Shown: piece after piece, positions 1 through 6,004 of the stretch
How positions within the stretch are numbered: the first letter of the stretch is position 1
Layout of the letters: each line of letters starts with the position of its first letter
Assembly: GCA_028821635.1 (NCBI GenBank)
Contig: JAPPDO010000340.1
Location: forward strand, 4,095 to 12,383
Direction of reading: 5' to 3'
Length of the DNA: 8,289 nt
DNA from: Ekhidna sp.
GTDB taxonomy: Bacteria > Bacteroidota > Bacteroidia > Cytophagales > Cyclobacteriaceae
Translations under genes and position numbers: made by a program
The notes under the pieces: model-generated
Told to the model about the DNA's origin: nothing
Databases searched by the model: none
The model's input: the letters and a program-made list of their open reading frames with translations, nothing else

Positions 1-174
1 ATCTCCTGTGCCTTTGTTGGGTTTTATCGGGTCGGTTGCTGCCTGAGAGGCGGCATTCATCGTAATCTCTTGTCCATATTCATTAAATTTTTTCTGAACA
101 CTGATGTTCTGTGCCGGTACTTCAAACAAGCTGCTAATAAGAGTAAAGACCAGAATTAGGAATCGTTTTTGCAT
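1..174 (-). CDS. Secreted protein of unknown function, N-terminal part only (runs off the left edge)
   Basis: This frame is open for 58 codons from the ATG at 172-174 to the window edge, so only the N-terminus is visible. Residues 1-23 form a typical Sec signal peptide: a basic start (MQKR), a hydrophobic core (FLILVFTLI) and a likely signal peptidase I site after VPA, just before QN. The visible mature part is polar and matches no family I recognise. It starts 11 bp after the stop of the lipoprotein gene on the same strand, so the two are probably co-transcribed. A second ATG at 177-179 leads to a stop after seven codons and is not the start. The signal sequence resembles that of the 44-residue peptide at 642-776, which suggests related genes. 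Confidence 0.7.
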   Translation of the reverse strand, partial: MQKRFLILVFTLISSLFEVPAQNISVQKKFNEYGQEITMNAASQAATDPIKPNKGTGD

Positions 175-185
175 GACATGAAATT

Positions 186-593
186 TTAGTTCGTGACAAA
201 TATGGTTTTTGTGAGTAGAGCATTATGGGCATTAACAAAACCATTAAAGATTAAATCATTACTTCCCGAGTAAGTTAGAGTTATTTGTTCCTTAACCTTC
301 TCGGTAACAGGTCTAGTCGGGCATGCAATATCTCCTCCTGCTGTATTTTTAGCAAAAACTTGAAAAGAAGTGATTGTCCCATTTTCCTGCTTTTCTAATC
401 TGGAGTAACTCCAGCAAGGGTCGGGTAAAACCAATTCAATTTCAATTTCAAAACTTTCTTGTATAGATACCGTATCCGGAACCTGAACAGATTGAACAAA
501 GACTTCCCCTTCAGGATAATCATTTGCATCATCTTTACATGATATTCCTATCAGCATTAGTGACATTAGCATTATTTGGTGTATGGGTTTCAT
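186..593 (-). CDS. Small predicted surface lipoprotein, function unknown
   Basis: The product has 135 residues and an N-terminal lipoprotein signal: MKPIHQ, a hydrophobic stretch and a lipobox ending GIS-Cys19. Lys20, Asp21 and Asp22 follow the cysteine. Lys plus acidic residues directly after the lipidated Cys resembles the lipoprotein export signal described in Bacteroidetes for display on the outer surface. The mature part alternates hydrophobic and polar residues, as in a beta-sandwich or Ig-like fold, and has two more cysteines (Cys60, Cys91) that could form a disulfide. I do not recognise a specific family. Nine A residues lie just upstream of the ATG with no Shine-Dalgarno sequence, as is common in this phylum. 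It sits between two other leftward genes for exported proteins. Confidence 0.75.
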   Translation of the reverse strand: MKPIHQIMLMSLMLIGISCKDDANDYPEGEVFVQSVQVPDTVSIQESFEIEIELVLPDPCWSYSRLEKQENGTITSFQVFAKNTAGGDIACPTRPVTEKVKEQITLTYSGSNDLIFNGFVNAHNALLTKTIFVTN

Positions 594-641
594 GTTTTTT
601 TTTGTTTTCTTGATGACTGATAACTTCTTTAATACAGCTAT

Positions 642-776
642 TCAAAAATAATGGTCATCGTGATTATTATAAAATAAGTGAGGCGTTTTTTTAGCATTGC
701 TTTTCTGTGCCGATGCATCAAACAAGCCACTGCTGATGGATAAAATGAAAAATATGAGTAAAGTTTGAATTTTCAT
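642..776 (-). CDS. 44-residue secreted peptide, possibly a decayed paralogue
   Basis: An ATG at 774-776 opens a 44-codon frame ending in TGA at 642-644. Residues 1-24 are a convincing Sec signal peptide: a basic start (MKIQ), a hydrophobic core (TLLIFFILSI) and a cleavage site after ASA, before QKS. The mature part would be only about 20 residues, His- and Asn-rich near its end. The region around the cleavage site (SSGLFDASAQ) resembles that of the gene at 1-174 (SSLFEVPAQ) in both protein and DNA, so the two probably share ancestry. It starts 5 bp after the stop of the 782-1093 frame, which implies one transcript. It may be a genuine small secreted peptide or the stump of a truncated longer gene. 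Confidence 0.45.
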   Translation of the reverse strand: MKIQTLLIFFILSISSGLFDASAQKSNAKKTPHLFYNNHDDHYF

Positions 777-781
777 AAGTA

Positions 782-1093
782 CTATTTTTTCAGTCGGGGG
801 TTCCATTTATAGAATGGTTCTGGCGATGGCACTACGGTAAGATCAGAAAAATCTAGTAATTTTTCTATTGGATCGATGTTATTTATTGGGACAACTGAAG
901 CGTGGTCAGGCAGAACAATAATACCTACCACATGAGAAGATTCAAATAATCTTGTTTCACGCTCGCAGTAATTTGCTTTGCTTCCATACAACTGATAGAA
1001 CCCAATGGGTAAATCATCAAACCTAGCATTATCTCTGAATAAGATTTCACTTCTATATAAATTCTCAAGGCTGACTCTAGAACACAAATTCAA
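782..1093 (-). CDS. Hypothetical protein, possibly a 5'-truncated gene
   Basis: This 103-codon frame has no ATG. An in-frame TAA lies two codons upstream of the first possible start, the TTG at 1091-1093. A second TTG lies at 1085-1087. No signal peptide, membrane segment or known motif is visible; the product is mixed-charge and looks soluble, with a hydrophobic GIIVLP strand near residue 59. The following gene begins only 5 bp after its TAG, consistent with an operon. Having no good start yet sitting tightly in an operon beside the pheT promoter suggests the C-terminal remnant of a longer gene cut near position 1095. It could also be an intact gene with a TTG start. I do not recognise the family. 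Confidence 0.4.
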   Translation of the reverse strand: MNLCSRVSLENLYRSEILFRDNARFDDLPIGFYQLYGSKANYCERETRLFESSHVVGIIVLPDHASVVPINNIDPIEKLLDFSDLTVVPSPEPFYKWNPRLKK

Positions 1094-1123
1094 GTTTTAG
1101 GCTCGGAGGATTATCTTATTCCT

Positions 1124-1131
1124 TACTTTTG
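1124..1131 (+). promoter_or_regulatory. Predicted promoter -7 element of the pheT operon
   Basis: TACTTTTG matches the Bacteroidetes -7 consensus TAnnTTTG exactly. Transcription would start near 1136-1138, giving a leader of about 22-24 nt before the pheT ATG. No clear -33 TTTG element is visible at the usual distance. A weak hairpin (1133-1139 with 1146-1152, one G-U pair) would lie at the 5' end of the message. No terminator or leader peptide rich in Phe codons is seen, so attenuation of pheT is not supported here. Confidence 0.45.
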
Positions 1132-1159
1132 ACTTTTTCGTTTATGAGAAAGTGTAAGC

Positions 1160-3571
1160 ATGAAGGTATCCTATAATTGGCTGAGAGAGTTCATCCCTTT
1201 TGATGAGGAACCTGAAGAGTTAGGTGAAATTTTAACTCAAACGGGACTTGAAGTTGAGCAAATAGAGAAGATAGAAAAAATCCCGGGAAGCCTTAAAGGT
1301 ATTGTTATTGGAGAGGTCATAGAATGTGTTCGGCATCCGAACGCTGATAAGTTGAAGGTTACCAAAGTTGATATCGGAGCCGAGAAGTTGTCTGATATTG
1401 TCTGTGGTGCACCAAATGTTGTAGCAGGTCAAAAAGTGCTGGTTGCCGCCATAAATTCAACAATTCATCCTACTGCCGGCGAGCCTTTCAAAGTCAAAAA
1501 AGTCAAAATACGTGGGGAGGTTTCCGAAGGGATGATTTGTGCAGAAGATGAAGTAGGTCTTGGTGCCAGCCATGAGGGGATTATGGTGTTAGACACGGCT
1601 AAACCAAACGGCACCCCGGCCATTGAACTTTTTGAGACGGAGGAAGATCATATCATTGAGATTGGCTTAACTCCAAATCGTGGTGATGCAGCCTCCCATC
1701 TGGGAGTAGCCAGAGATTTGAAAGCGTATCTCAGAAAAGACCTAACCCTGCCTAAAGCTAAAGATGTTGAAATCAAAATCAAACGTCCCATTTCCATTAA
1801 AATAGAAGCAGGGCGGGCTTGCCCACGATATGCGGGGATCACCATCAGAGACGTAAAGGTTAAGGCTTCCCCTGATTGGCTGCAATGGAAACTGCGATCC
1901 ATCGGCTTGGAACCGATCAATAATGTAGTAGATATTACCAATTATTGTTTACATGCTTTGGGTCAGCCAATGCACGCATTCGATGCGGATGAGATCAAAG
2001 GAGATGAGGTTTTGGTGAAGATGCTTCCGGCGGGCACCAAATTCACCACACTTGACGATAAGGAAAGAGAACTGCATCAAGATGATCTGATGATTTGTGA
2101 CGGAGAGAGCAATGGCATGTGTATGGCCGGCGTATTTGGAGGATTAAAATCCGGAGTTAAAGAAACGACCCAAAATATATTCTTAGAAGTAGCGTATTTT
2201 TCAGCGGATGCTATTCGGGCGACTGCTCAGCGGCATGGGCTGTCTACCGGTGCCTCGTTTAGATACGAAAGAGGGGCTGATCCTGAAATCACCGTTTATG
2301 CGTTGAAACTCGCAGCTTCAATGATCCTGGATATTGCCGGTGGATACGCCGCTTCGGAGATTACCGACGTTTATCCGATACCTGTTAAACACAAACAAAT
2401 TTCAACTACTTTTCACAACTTCCATCGACTAGTTGGTAAAAAACTATCCAATCATTTAATCCTAGAGATTCTTAATTGGCTGGAGATCAAAACGAAGAAT
2501 GTAGACAACGAGGGTTTTGTGGCCGTCGTGCCTCCTTATCGCTCAGACGTAACCCGTCCGGCAGACTTGGTGGAAGAAGTTCTACGTATTTATGGATTTA
2601 ATTCGATAGAACTGAATGACTCGGGTTCCACCGATTACCTCGCTGAGTTCAATGAATATGAACCTTATCGGGTGCAGCAAGACCTGTCAGGATACCTGGC
2701 GGGTAAGGGCTATTCGGAAATGCTGACTAATTCATTGACCAATCCTGATTATAGGAAGGAGTTTCCGATAGGTGGAGAAGCAGTTGAGATGTTGAACCCT
2801 TCCAGTGAGGATTTGACCATTATGAAAACTTCACCGGTTTACACCGCCTTAGAAGCTGTTGCATATAATATAAACAGGCGAAACAGTAATCTGAAGTTTT
2901 TCGAGTTTGGTAAATCCTATGAGAAAAAGGAAGGCGGATACAAAGAAACGGAATGGCTGACCTGCTGCCTCACAGGAAATTTAACTGAAGCGAACTGGAT
3001 GGATGAGACCAGGAAAGTTTTATTTCAAGATTTGAGTACTACCATTATTTCAATGTTACAATACGCCGGAATCCGAAATGCAGAATTAATACCATCTGAA
3101 GAGGAGGTGCTCTATGATTACGGAGTAGTCGTGAAGCATAAAGGAAAAGAAATTGGATCAGTTGGAAAATTGAAGATGAAATTACTTGATATTTACCACA
3201 TCAAGCAGGAAGTTTTTCAGGCTCAGCTACATTTTGAGACATTACTCAAAAAATACAAAACCGACGTAGCTTTTGAGCCTATTTCTAAATACCCTGAGGT
3301 CAGAAGAGACTTATCACTCGTTTTGGACAAAGAGGTATCTTATGCTGATATCCGGCAGCTTGCCTTCCGGCAAGAGAAAAAGTTATTGAAGCGAATCAAC
3401 CTTTTCAGTGTCTATGAAGGTGATAAAATAGAAAAAGAGAAAAGAGCTTATGCCGTTAGTTTTTTTCTTCAGGATAAATTCAAAACTTTAACCGATAAAC
3501 AAATTGATAAAAGCATGAACGAACTTATGAATTTATATCAACAAAAACTAGGTGCGATTATTAGGAAATAA
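1160..3571 (+). CDS. pheT: Phenylalanine--tRNA ligase beta subunit
   Basis: This is the beta chain of the cytoplasmic alpha2-beta2 phenylalanyl-tRNA synthetase. The alpha chain (PheS) holds the aminoacylation site; beta supports tRNA binding and editing of mischarged Tyr-tRNA. The 803 residues match the bacterial full length of about 790-800. The N-terminus (MKVSYNWLREFIPF) is the family signature. An EMAPII-like tRNA-binding domain spans about 45-155 (VIECVRHPNADKLKV), followed by the B3/B4 editing region with GASFRYERGADPE near 365-380. The B5 domain covers about 405-490 (PPYRSDVTRPADLVEEVLRIYGF). The C-terminal ferredoxin-fold anticodon-binding domain covers about 705-803 (KYPEVRRDLSLVLD). 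Its TAA shares one base with the ATG of the next gene, so translation is probably coupled. The pheS partner is not in this window. Confidence 0.97.
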   Translation: MKVSYNWLREFIPFDEEPEELGEILTQTGLEVEQIEKIEKIPGSLKGIVIGEVIECVRHPNADKLKVTKVDIGAEKLSDIVCGAPNVVAGQKVLVAAINSTIHPTAGEPFKVKKVKIRGEVSEGMICAEDEVGLGASHEGIMVLDTAKPNGTPAIELFETEEDHIIEIGLTPNRGDAASHLGVARDLKAYLRKDLTLPKAKDVEIKIKRPISIKIEAGRACPRYAGITIRDVKVKASPDWLQWKLRSIGLEPINNVVDITNYCLHALGQPMHAFDADEIKGDEVLVKMLPAGTKFTTLDDKERELHQDDLMICDGESNGMCMAGVFGGLKSGVKETTQNIFLEVAYFSADAIRATAQRHGLSTGASFRYERGADPEITVYALKLAASMILDIAGGYAASEITDVYPIPVKHKQISTTFHNFHRLVGKKLSNHLILEILNWLEIKTKNVDNEGFVAVVPPYRSDVTRPADLVEEVLRIYGFNSIELNDSGSTDYLAEFNEYEPYRVQQDLSGYLAGKGYSEMLTNSLTNPDYRKEFPIGGEAVEMLNPSSEDLTIMKTSPVYTALEAVAYNINRRNSNLKFFEFGKSYEKKEGGYKETEWLTCCLTGNLTEANWMDETRKVLFQDLSTTIISMLQYAGIRNAELIPSEEEVLYDYGVVVKHKGKEIGSVGKLKMKLLDIYHIKQEVFQAQLHFETLLKKYKTDVAFEPISKYPEVRRDLSLVLDKEVSYADIRQLAFRQEKKLLKRINLFSVYEGDKIEKEKRAYAVSFFLQDKFKTLTDKQIDKSMNELMNLYQQKLGAIIRK

Positions 3572-3867
3572 TGCTAAGCGAGAAGTTATACAAAGAATTT
3601 CAGGAGCTTGTCAGAAAGATTCATTTATTACTAAATGAAAATAAACGGCTCAGGGAAGAACTTAGGCAAAGCCAAAGTGAAAATCAGATTTTGCAATCGA
3701 AACTAAAAAGCCAGAAGGTAAACCTTGATGCCGTTCAAAATGATAGAAAGATGAGTAAAATCATAGACAATATGATTGTTGGTGAAGAAGACTCAGCTAC
3801 GCTGAAAGCGCAGATTGATAGTTACGTAAAAGAGTTAGATAAGTGTATTACCTATTTGGCAAAATAA
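3571..3867 (+). CDS. Small coiled-coil protein, possible divisome partner of ZapA
   Basis: The product has 98 residues, is highly charged and lacks a signal peptide or membrane segment. Residues about 5-60 have heptad-like spacing of Leu and Ile with many Glu, Lys and Gln, predicting a long coiled coil. The tail (about 65-98) has further helical segments. Its ATG overlaps the pheT stop as TAATG, and zapA starts 15 bp after its end. Placement directly before zapA and its size and all-helical nature recall ZapB, the short coiled-coil partner of ZapA in proteobacteria. That role is inferred only from context and shape, because no sequence signature is visible. The gene itself is secure through its tight operon packing and coding-like composition. 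Confidence 0.8.
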   Translation: MLSEKLYKEFQELVRKIHLLLNENKRLREELRQSQSENQILQSKLKSQKVNLDAVQNDRKMSKIIDNMIVGEEDSATLKAQIDSYVKELDKCITYLAK

Positions 3868-3882
3868 AAATTAAAAGACTAA

Positions 3883-4167
3883 ATGGCAGAACTATCCATA
3901 AAGATCAAAATAGGAAATAGAGAATACCCGATGCGGGTGAAGGTTGAAGACGAAGAGAGAATCCGCAAAGCAGGAAAAATGTTAAATGAAAAAATCAAAA
4001 ACTATCAAAGCCAGTTTGGGATCGATGATTCCCAAGACCTCTTAGCCATGGTAGCTTTTGATTGTTTGGTGGAAAAGTTGAAAAAAGAAGAATCATCCAA
4101 GCTATCAGATGATTTTTCATTACATGAAATTAATAAATTAAATAAACTCATCTCTAACGCTATTTGA
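3883..4167 (+). CDS. zapA: Cell division protein ZapA
   Basis: ZapA binds and bundles FtsZ filaments at mid-cell and stabilises the division ring. The 94-residue product carries the family pattern: an N-terminal strand pair (SIKIKIGNREYPMRVK, about 5-20), then EDEERIRKAGKMLNEKI, and the QDLLAMVAFDCL helix (about 51-62) leading into a charged C-terminal coiled coil. The length is typical for the short ZapA form. The start is the first ATG after the preceding stop, and the 15-bp spacer contains an AAAATTAAAAGA-type A-rich leader instead of a Shine-Dalgarno motif. A 51-bp gap separates it from rny, with no terminator visible, so read-through from the pheT promoter is likely. Confidence 0.93.
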   Translation: MAELSIKIKIGNREYPMRVKVEDEERIRKAGKMLNEKIKNYQSQFGIDDSQDLLAMVAFDCLVEKLKKEESSKLSDDFSLHEINKLNKLISNAI

Positions 4168-4218
4168 CCGATCTCTTTTATATTACAACTGTTCTGTTCT
4201 TTTTAAATGAAATGAACA

Positions 4219-5784
4219 ATGGATACCGTAACAATCATCATCCTATCTTCCTTAGCCGCAATGGCTATCGGAATTTTAATCGGGAGAAGTCTCACGGGCA
4301 AGTCTGCAAATAAAAAAATCAGGACAGCCGAGGAGCAGAGCAAATTAATTTTAAAGGAAGCGGAAGTAAATGCAGAGAGCATCAAAAAAGATAAAATTCT
4401 CCAAGCCAAGGAGAATTTCTTCAAGATGAAGACAGAATTTGAGGAGGAATCAAACAGAAAGAAGAGCATCCTCCTTACTAACGAACAAAAACTCAAACAG
4501 AAAGAAATAAATCTCAATAAACAATTTGAGCAGATTAAGCGGAAAGAAGAGGAGTTTGAACGTCTGAGGGAGGCACTCGCTAACCAAATGGAGATCGCCC
4601 GTCAGCGCAAAGAGGAGTTTGAAAAAATGCAAAAACAGCAGATTAAGATTTTAGAAAAAGCTGCAAATCTGTCTGCCGATGAAGCTAAAACACAGTTGGT
4701 GGAATCTTTGAAGAACGAGGCGAGAACAAATGCCTCTGCGCAAATCAAAGAAATTGTAGCGGAGGCAAAAATGACGGCAGCAAAAGAAGCCAGGAAAGTA
4801 GTGATTGAAGCTATTCAGCGTACCGCTGCGGAGCATGTCATCGAAAACGCAGTTTCCGTTTTCAACATTGAAAGTGATCACATCAAAGGCAAGGTCATTG
4901 GTCGGGAAGGTCGAAACATTAAAGCACTTGAAGCAGCCACCGGCGTAGAGATCATTGTAGACGATACTCCGGAGGCAATCATTATTTCAGGATTTGATCC
5001 CGTGCGTAGAGAGATAGCGAGGTTATCACTACACAGACTGGTACAAGATGGTAGAATACATCCGGCTCGAATTGAGGAGATCGTAAATAAGACCACAAAA
5101 AATATTATCGAAGAGATTGTTGAAATCGGTGAAAGAACAGTCATTGACCTGAGCGTTCATGGACTACACCCCGAACTGATAAAGATGGTAGGGAAGATGC
5201 GCTTCCGATCCTCCTATGGTCAGAATCTACTTCAACATTCCAGAGAAGTGGCGAACCTCTGCGCAACTTTAGCGTCAGAATTGGGACTTAATCCAAAGCT
5301 CGCAAGACGCGCAGGTTTACTTCACGACATTGGGAAAGTCTGGTCAGAGGAGCCCGAAAAATCTCACGCCATCATAGGAATGGAATTAGCCGAGAAGTAC
5401 AAAGAGAACGATGAGGTATGTAATGCAATCGGTGCTCACCATGATGAGATAGAGATGACTTCAATGATTTCGCCTATCGTTCAGGCATGTGATGCAATCT
5501 CCGGCTCAAGGCCGGGCGCAAGGCGAGAGATCATGGAGCAATATCTAAAGCGGCTAAAAGATTTGGAAAGCATCGCATTGAACTTCAACGGGGTAAACAA
5601 GTGCTATGCCATTCAGGCAGGAAGAGAGCTCAGAGTACTGGTAGATGCTAATGACATAGATGACAGGCAGGCCTCTGACCTTTCCTTTAACATCTCTCAA
5701 AAAATAGAAAGCGACATGCAATATCCCGGGCAAATTAAAGTAACAGTCATCCGGGAAATACGAGCAGTAAGCTTCGCTAAGTAA
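4219..5784 (+). CDS. rny: Ribonuclease Y
   Basis: RNase Y is a membrane-anchored endoribonuclease that starts mRNA decay in many bacteria lacking RNase E; its role in Bacteroidetes is less studied. The 521 residues match the family length and domain order. One N-terminal transmembrane helix (about 3-25) is followed by a long Glu/Lys/Gln-rich coiled coil (about 30-200). The KH RNA-binding domain follows, with its GxxG loop as G228-R-E-G231. An HD phosphohydrolase domain has the metal-binding pair His369-Asp370 (LLHDIGKVW) and a downstream AHHDEIE. Two ATGs just upstream are out of frame or hit a stop at once, so 4219 is the start. It is the last gene of the pheT unit, followed by the lysA regulatory region. 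Confidence 0.96.
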   Translation: MDTVTIIILSSLAAMAIGILIGRSLTGKSANKKIRTAEEQSKLILKEAEVNAESIKKDKILQAKENFFKMKTEFEEESNRKKSILLTNEQKLKQKEINLNKQFEQIKRKEEEFERLREALANQMEIARQRKEEFEKMQKQQIKILEKAANLSADEAKTQLVESLKNEARTNASAQIKEIVAEAKMTAAKEARKVVIEAIQRTAAEHVIENAVSVFNIESDHIKGKVIGREGRNIKALEAATGVEIIVDDTPEAIIISGFDPVRREIARLSLHRLVQDGRIHPARIEEIVNKTTKNIIEEIVEIGERTVIDLSVHGLHPELIKMVGKMRFRSSYGQNLLQHSREVANLCATLASELGLNPKLARRAGLLHDIGKVWSEEPEKSHAIIGMELAEKYKENDEVCNAIGAHHDEIEMTSMISPIVQACDAISGSRPGARREIMEQYLKRLKDLESIALNFNGVNKCYAIQAGRELRVLVDANDIDDRQASDLSFNISQKIESDMQYPGQIKVTVIREIRAVSFAK

Positions 5785-5793
5785 TTGTAAGGG

Positions 5794-5828
5794 TCGTGAA
5801 CATAGATCGTGACCATAGGTCTATGACC
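5794..5828. repeat. Imperfect 13-bp tandem repeat and nested dyads upstream of the lysA promoter
   Basis: TCGTGAACATAG (5794-5805) is repeated as TCGTGACCATAG (5807-5818), with 11 of 12 bases identical and a 13-bp period. The second copy runs into an inverted arm, so GGTC-TAT-GACC (5818-5828) is a perfect dyad and CATAG/CTATG pair around GT. It lies between the rny stop and the lysA -7 element, from about -60 to -25 relative to the predicted start. It could bind a regulator, or form an RNA structure at the 3' end of the rny message. The T-rich stretch after it is weak for an intrinsic terminator. Confidence 0.5.
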
Positions 5829-5839
5829 TGAATTTATTT

Positions 5840-5847
5840 TATCTTTG
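5840..5847 (+). promoter_or_regulatory. Predicted promoter -7 element of the lysA leader
   Basis: TATCTTTG is an exact match to the Bacteroidetes TAnnTTTG element and is identical to the leftward element at 8153-8160. Transcription should begin near 5852-5854, only a few bases before the leader ATG at 5856. No TTTG -33 element is seen at about 19 bp upstream, so the promoter may need an activator, perhaps acting at the repeat at 5794-5828. Confidence 0.6.
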
Positions 5848-5855
5848 AATCCGAT

Positions 5856-5930
5856 ATGAAAAGCCGGAACGATAAAAAGAAAAAAACAAAGAAATCCATA
5901 AGATGCCGTCGGTTCGGTCAGCAGCATTAG
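5856..5930 (+). CDS. Putative lysine-rich leader peptide controlling lysA
   Basis: This 24-codon ORF (ATG 5856-5858, TAG 5928-5930) lies between a promoter and an intrinsic terminator upstream of lysA. Seven of its 24 residues are Lys. Codons 7-10 read AAA AAG AAA AAA and codons 12-13 read AAG AAA, so six Lys codons fall within seven positions. Such clusters mark leader peptides of ribosome-mediated attenuators: scarcity of the charged tRNA stalls the ribosome and changes the downstream RNA fold. Four Arg codons follow or precede the run. The product would have no function of its own. The predicted transcript start leaves only 2-4 nt before the ATG, so initiation would be nearly leaderless. 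The caveat is that A-rich DNA gives Lys codons by chance; pairing with the terminator and the target gene are what make it notable. Confidence 0.55.
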   Translation: MKSRNDKKKKTKKSIRCRRFGQQH

Positions 5931-5961
5931 TCAGAATAACAAATGAATATAAAGCCGGACT
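5911..5961 (+). promoter_or_regulatory. Predicted antiterminator pairing of the lysA attenuator
   Basis: GGTTCGGT (5911-5918) can pair with GCCGGACT (5954-5961) over 8 bp, including three G-U pairs, and this uses up the 5' arm of the terminator. The same 5912-5918 segment can instead pair with GCCGGAAC (5863-5870), early in the leader ORF, with one bulged G. A ribosome stalled on Lys codons (5874-5894) would cover the early segment and leave 5911-5918 free, favouring antitermination. A ribosome reaching the stop codon (5928-5930) would cover 5911-5918 and allow the terminator. The order matches the 1-2-3-4 segments of trp/his attenuators. Pairings were found by eye, and no energies were computed. 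Confidence 0.45.
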
Positions 5962-5978
5962 TATCGTTCGGCTTTTTT
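5951..5978 (+). terminator. Intrinsic terminator in the lysA leader
   Basis: AAAGCCGGAC (5951-5960) pairs with GTTCGGCTTT (5966-5975) in a 10-bp stem with one G-U pair and a 5-nt loop, followed by a T tract (5973-5978). It lies 26 bp before the lysA ATG, after the leader ORF, so it would stop transcription before lysA unless disrupted. It could also serve as the end of an independent ~125-nt RNA starting at 5852-5854. Confidence 0.85.
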
Positions 5979-6004
5979 ATGAATAAATTTTAAACGAAAC
6001 AAAA

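Noticed and set aside
595..603. A9 homopolymer (minus strand) before the lipoprotein ATG as a phase-variation tract
   Set aside because: It lies outside the coding frame, and A-rich leaders are normal for starts in this phylum.
1144..1176. Ten-codon ORF overlapping the pheT start
   Set aside because: It has no run of Phe codons and no associated terminator, and is within chance expectation.
4168..4218. Possible promoter or small RNA between zapA and rny
   Set aside because: The 51 bp hold no TAnnTTTG element and no stable hairpin.
5852..5978. Lysine riboswitch or 6S RNA in the lysA leader
   Set aside because: At about 125 nt it is shorter than a typical lysine riboswitch aptamer plus platform, and I see none of the expected multi-helix core. 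Its internal A-rich stretch is unlike the 6S open bubble.
5903..5986. 27-codon ORF spanning the lysA leader terminator
   Set aside because: It has no initiation signal and crosses the terminator hairpin, with no codon bias of interest. The frame starting at 5856 fits the promoter and Lys codons better.
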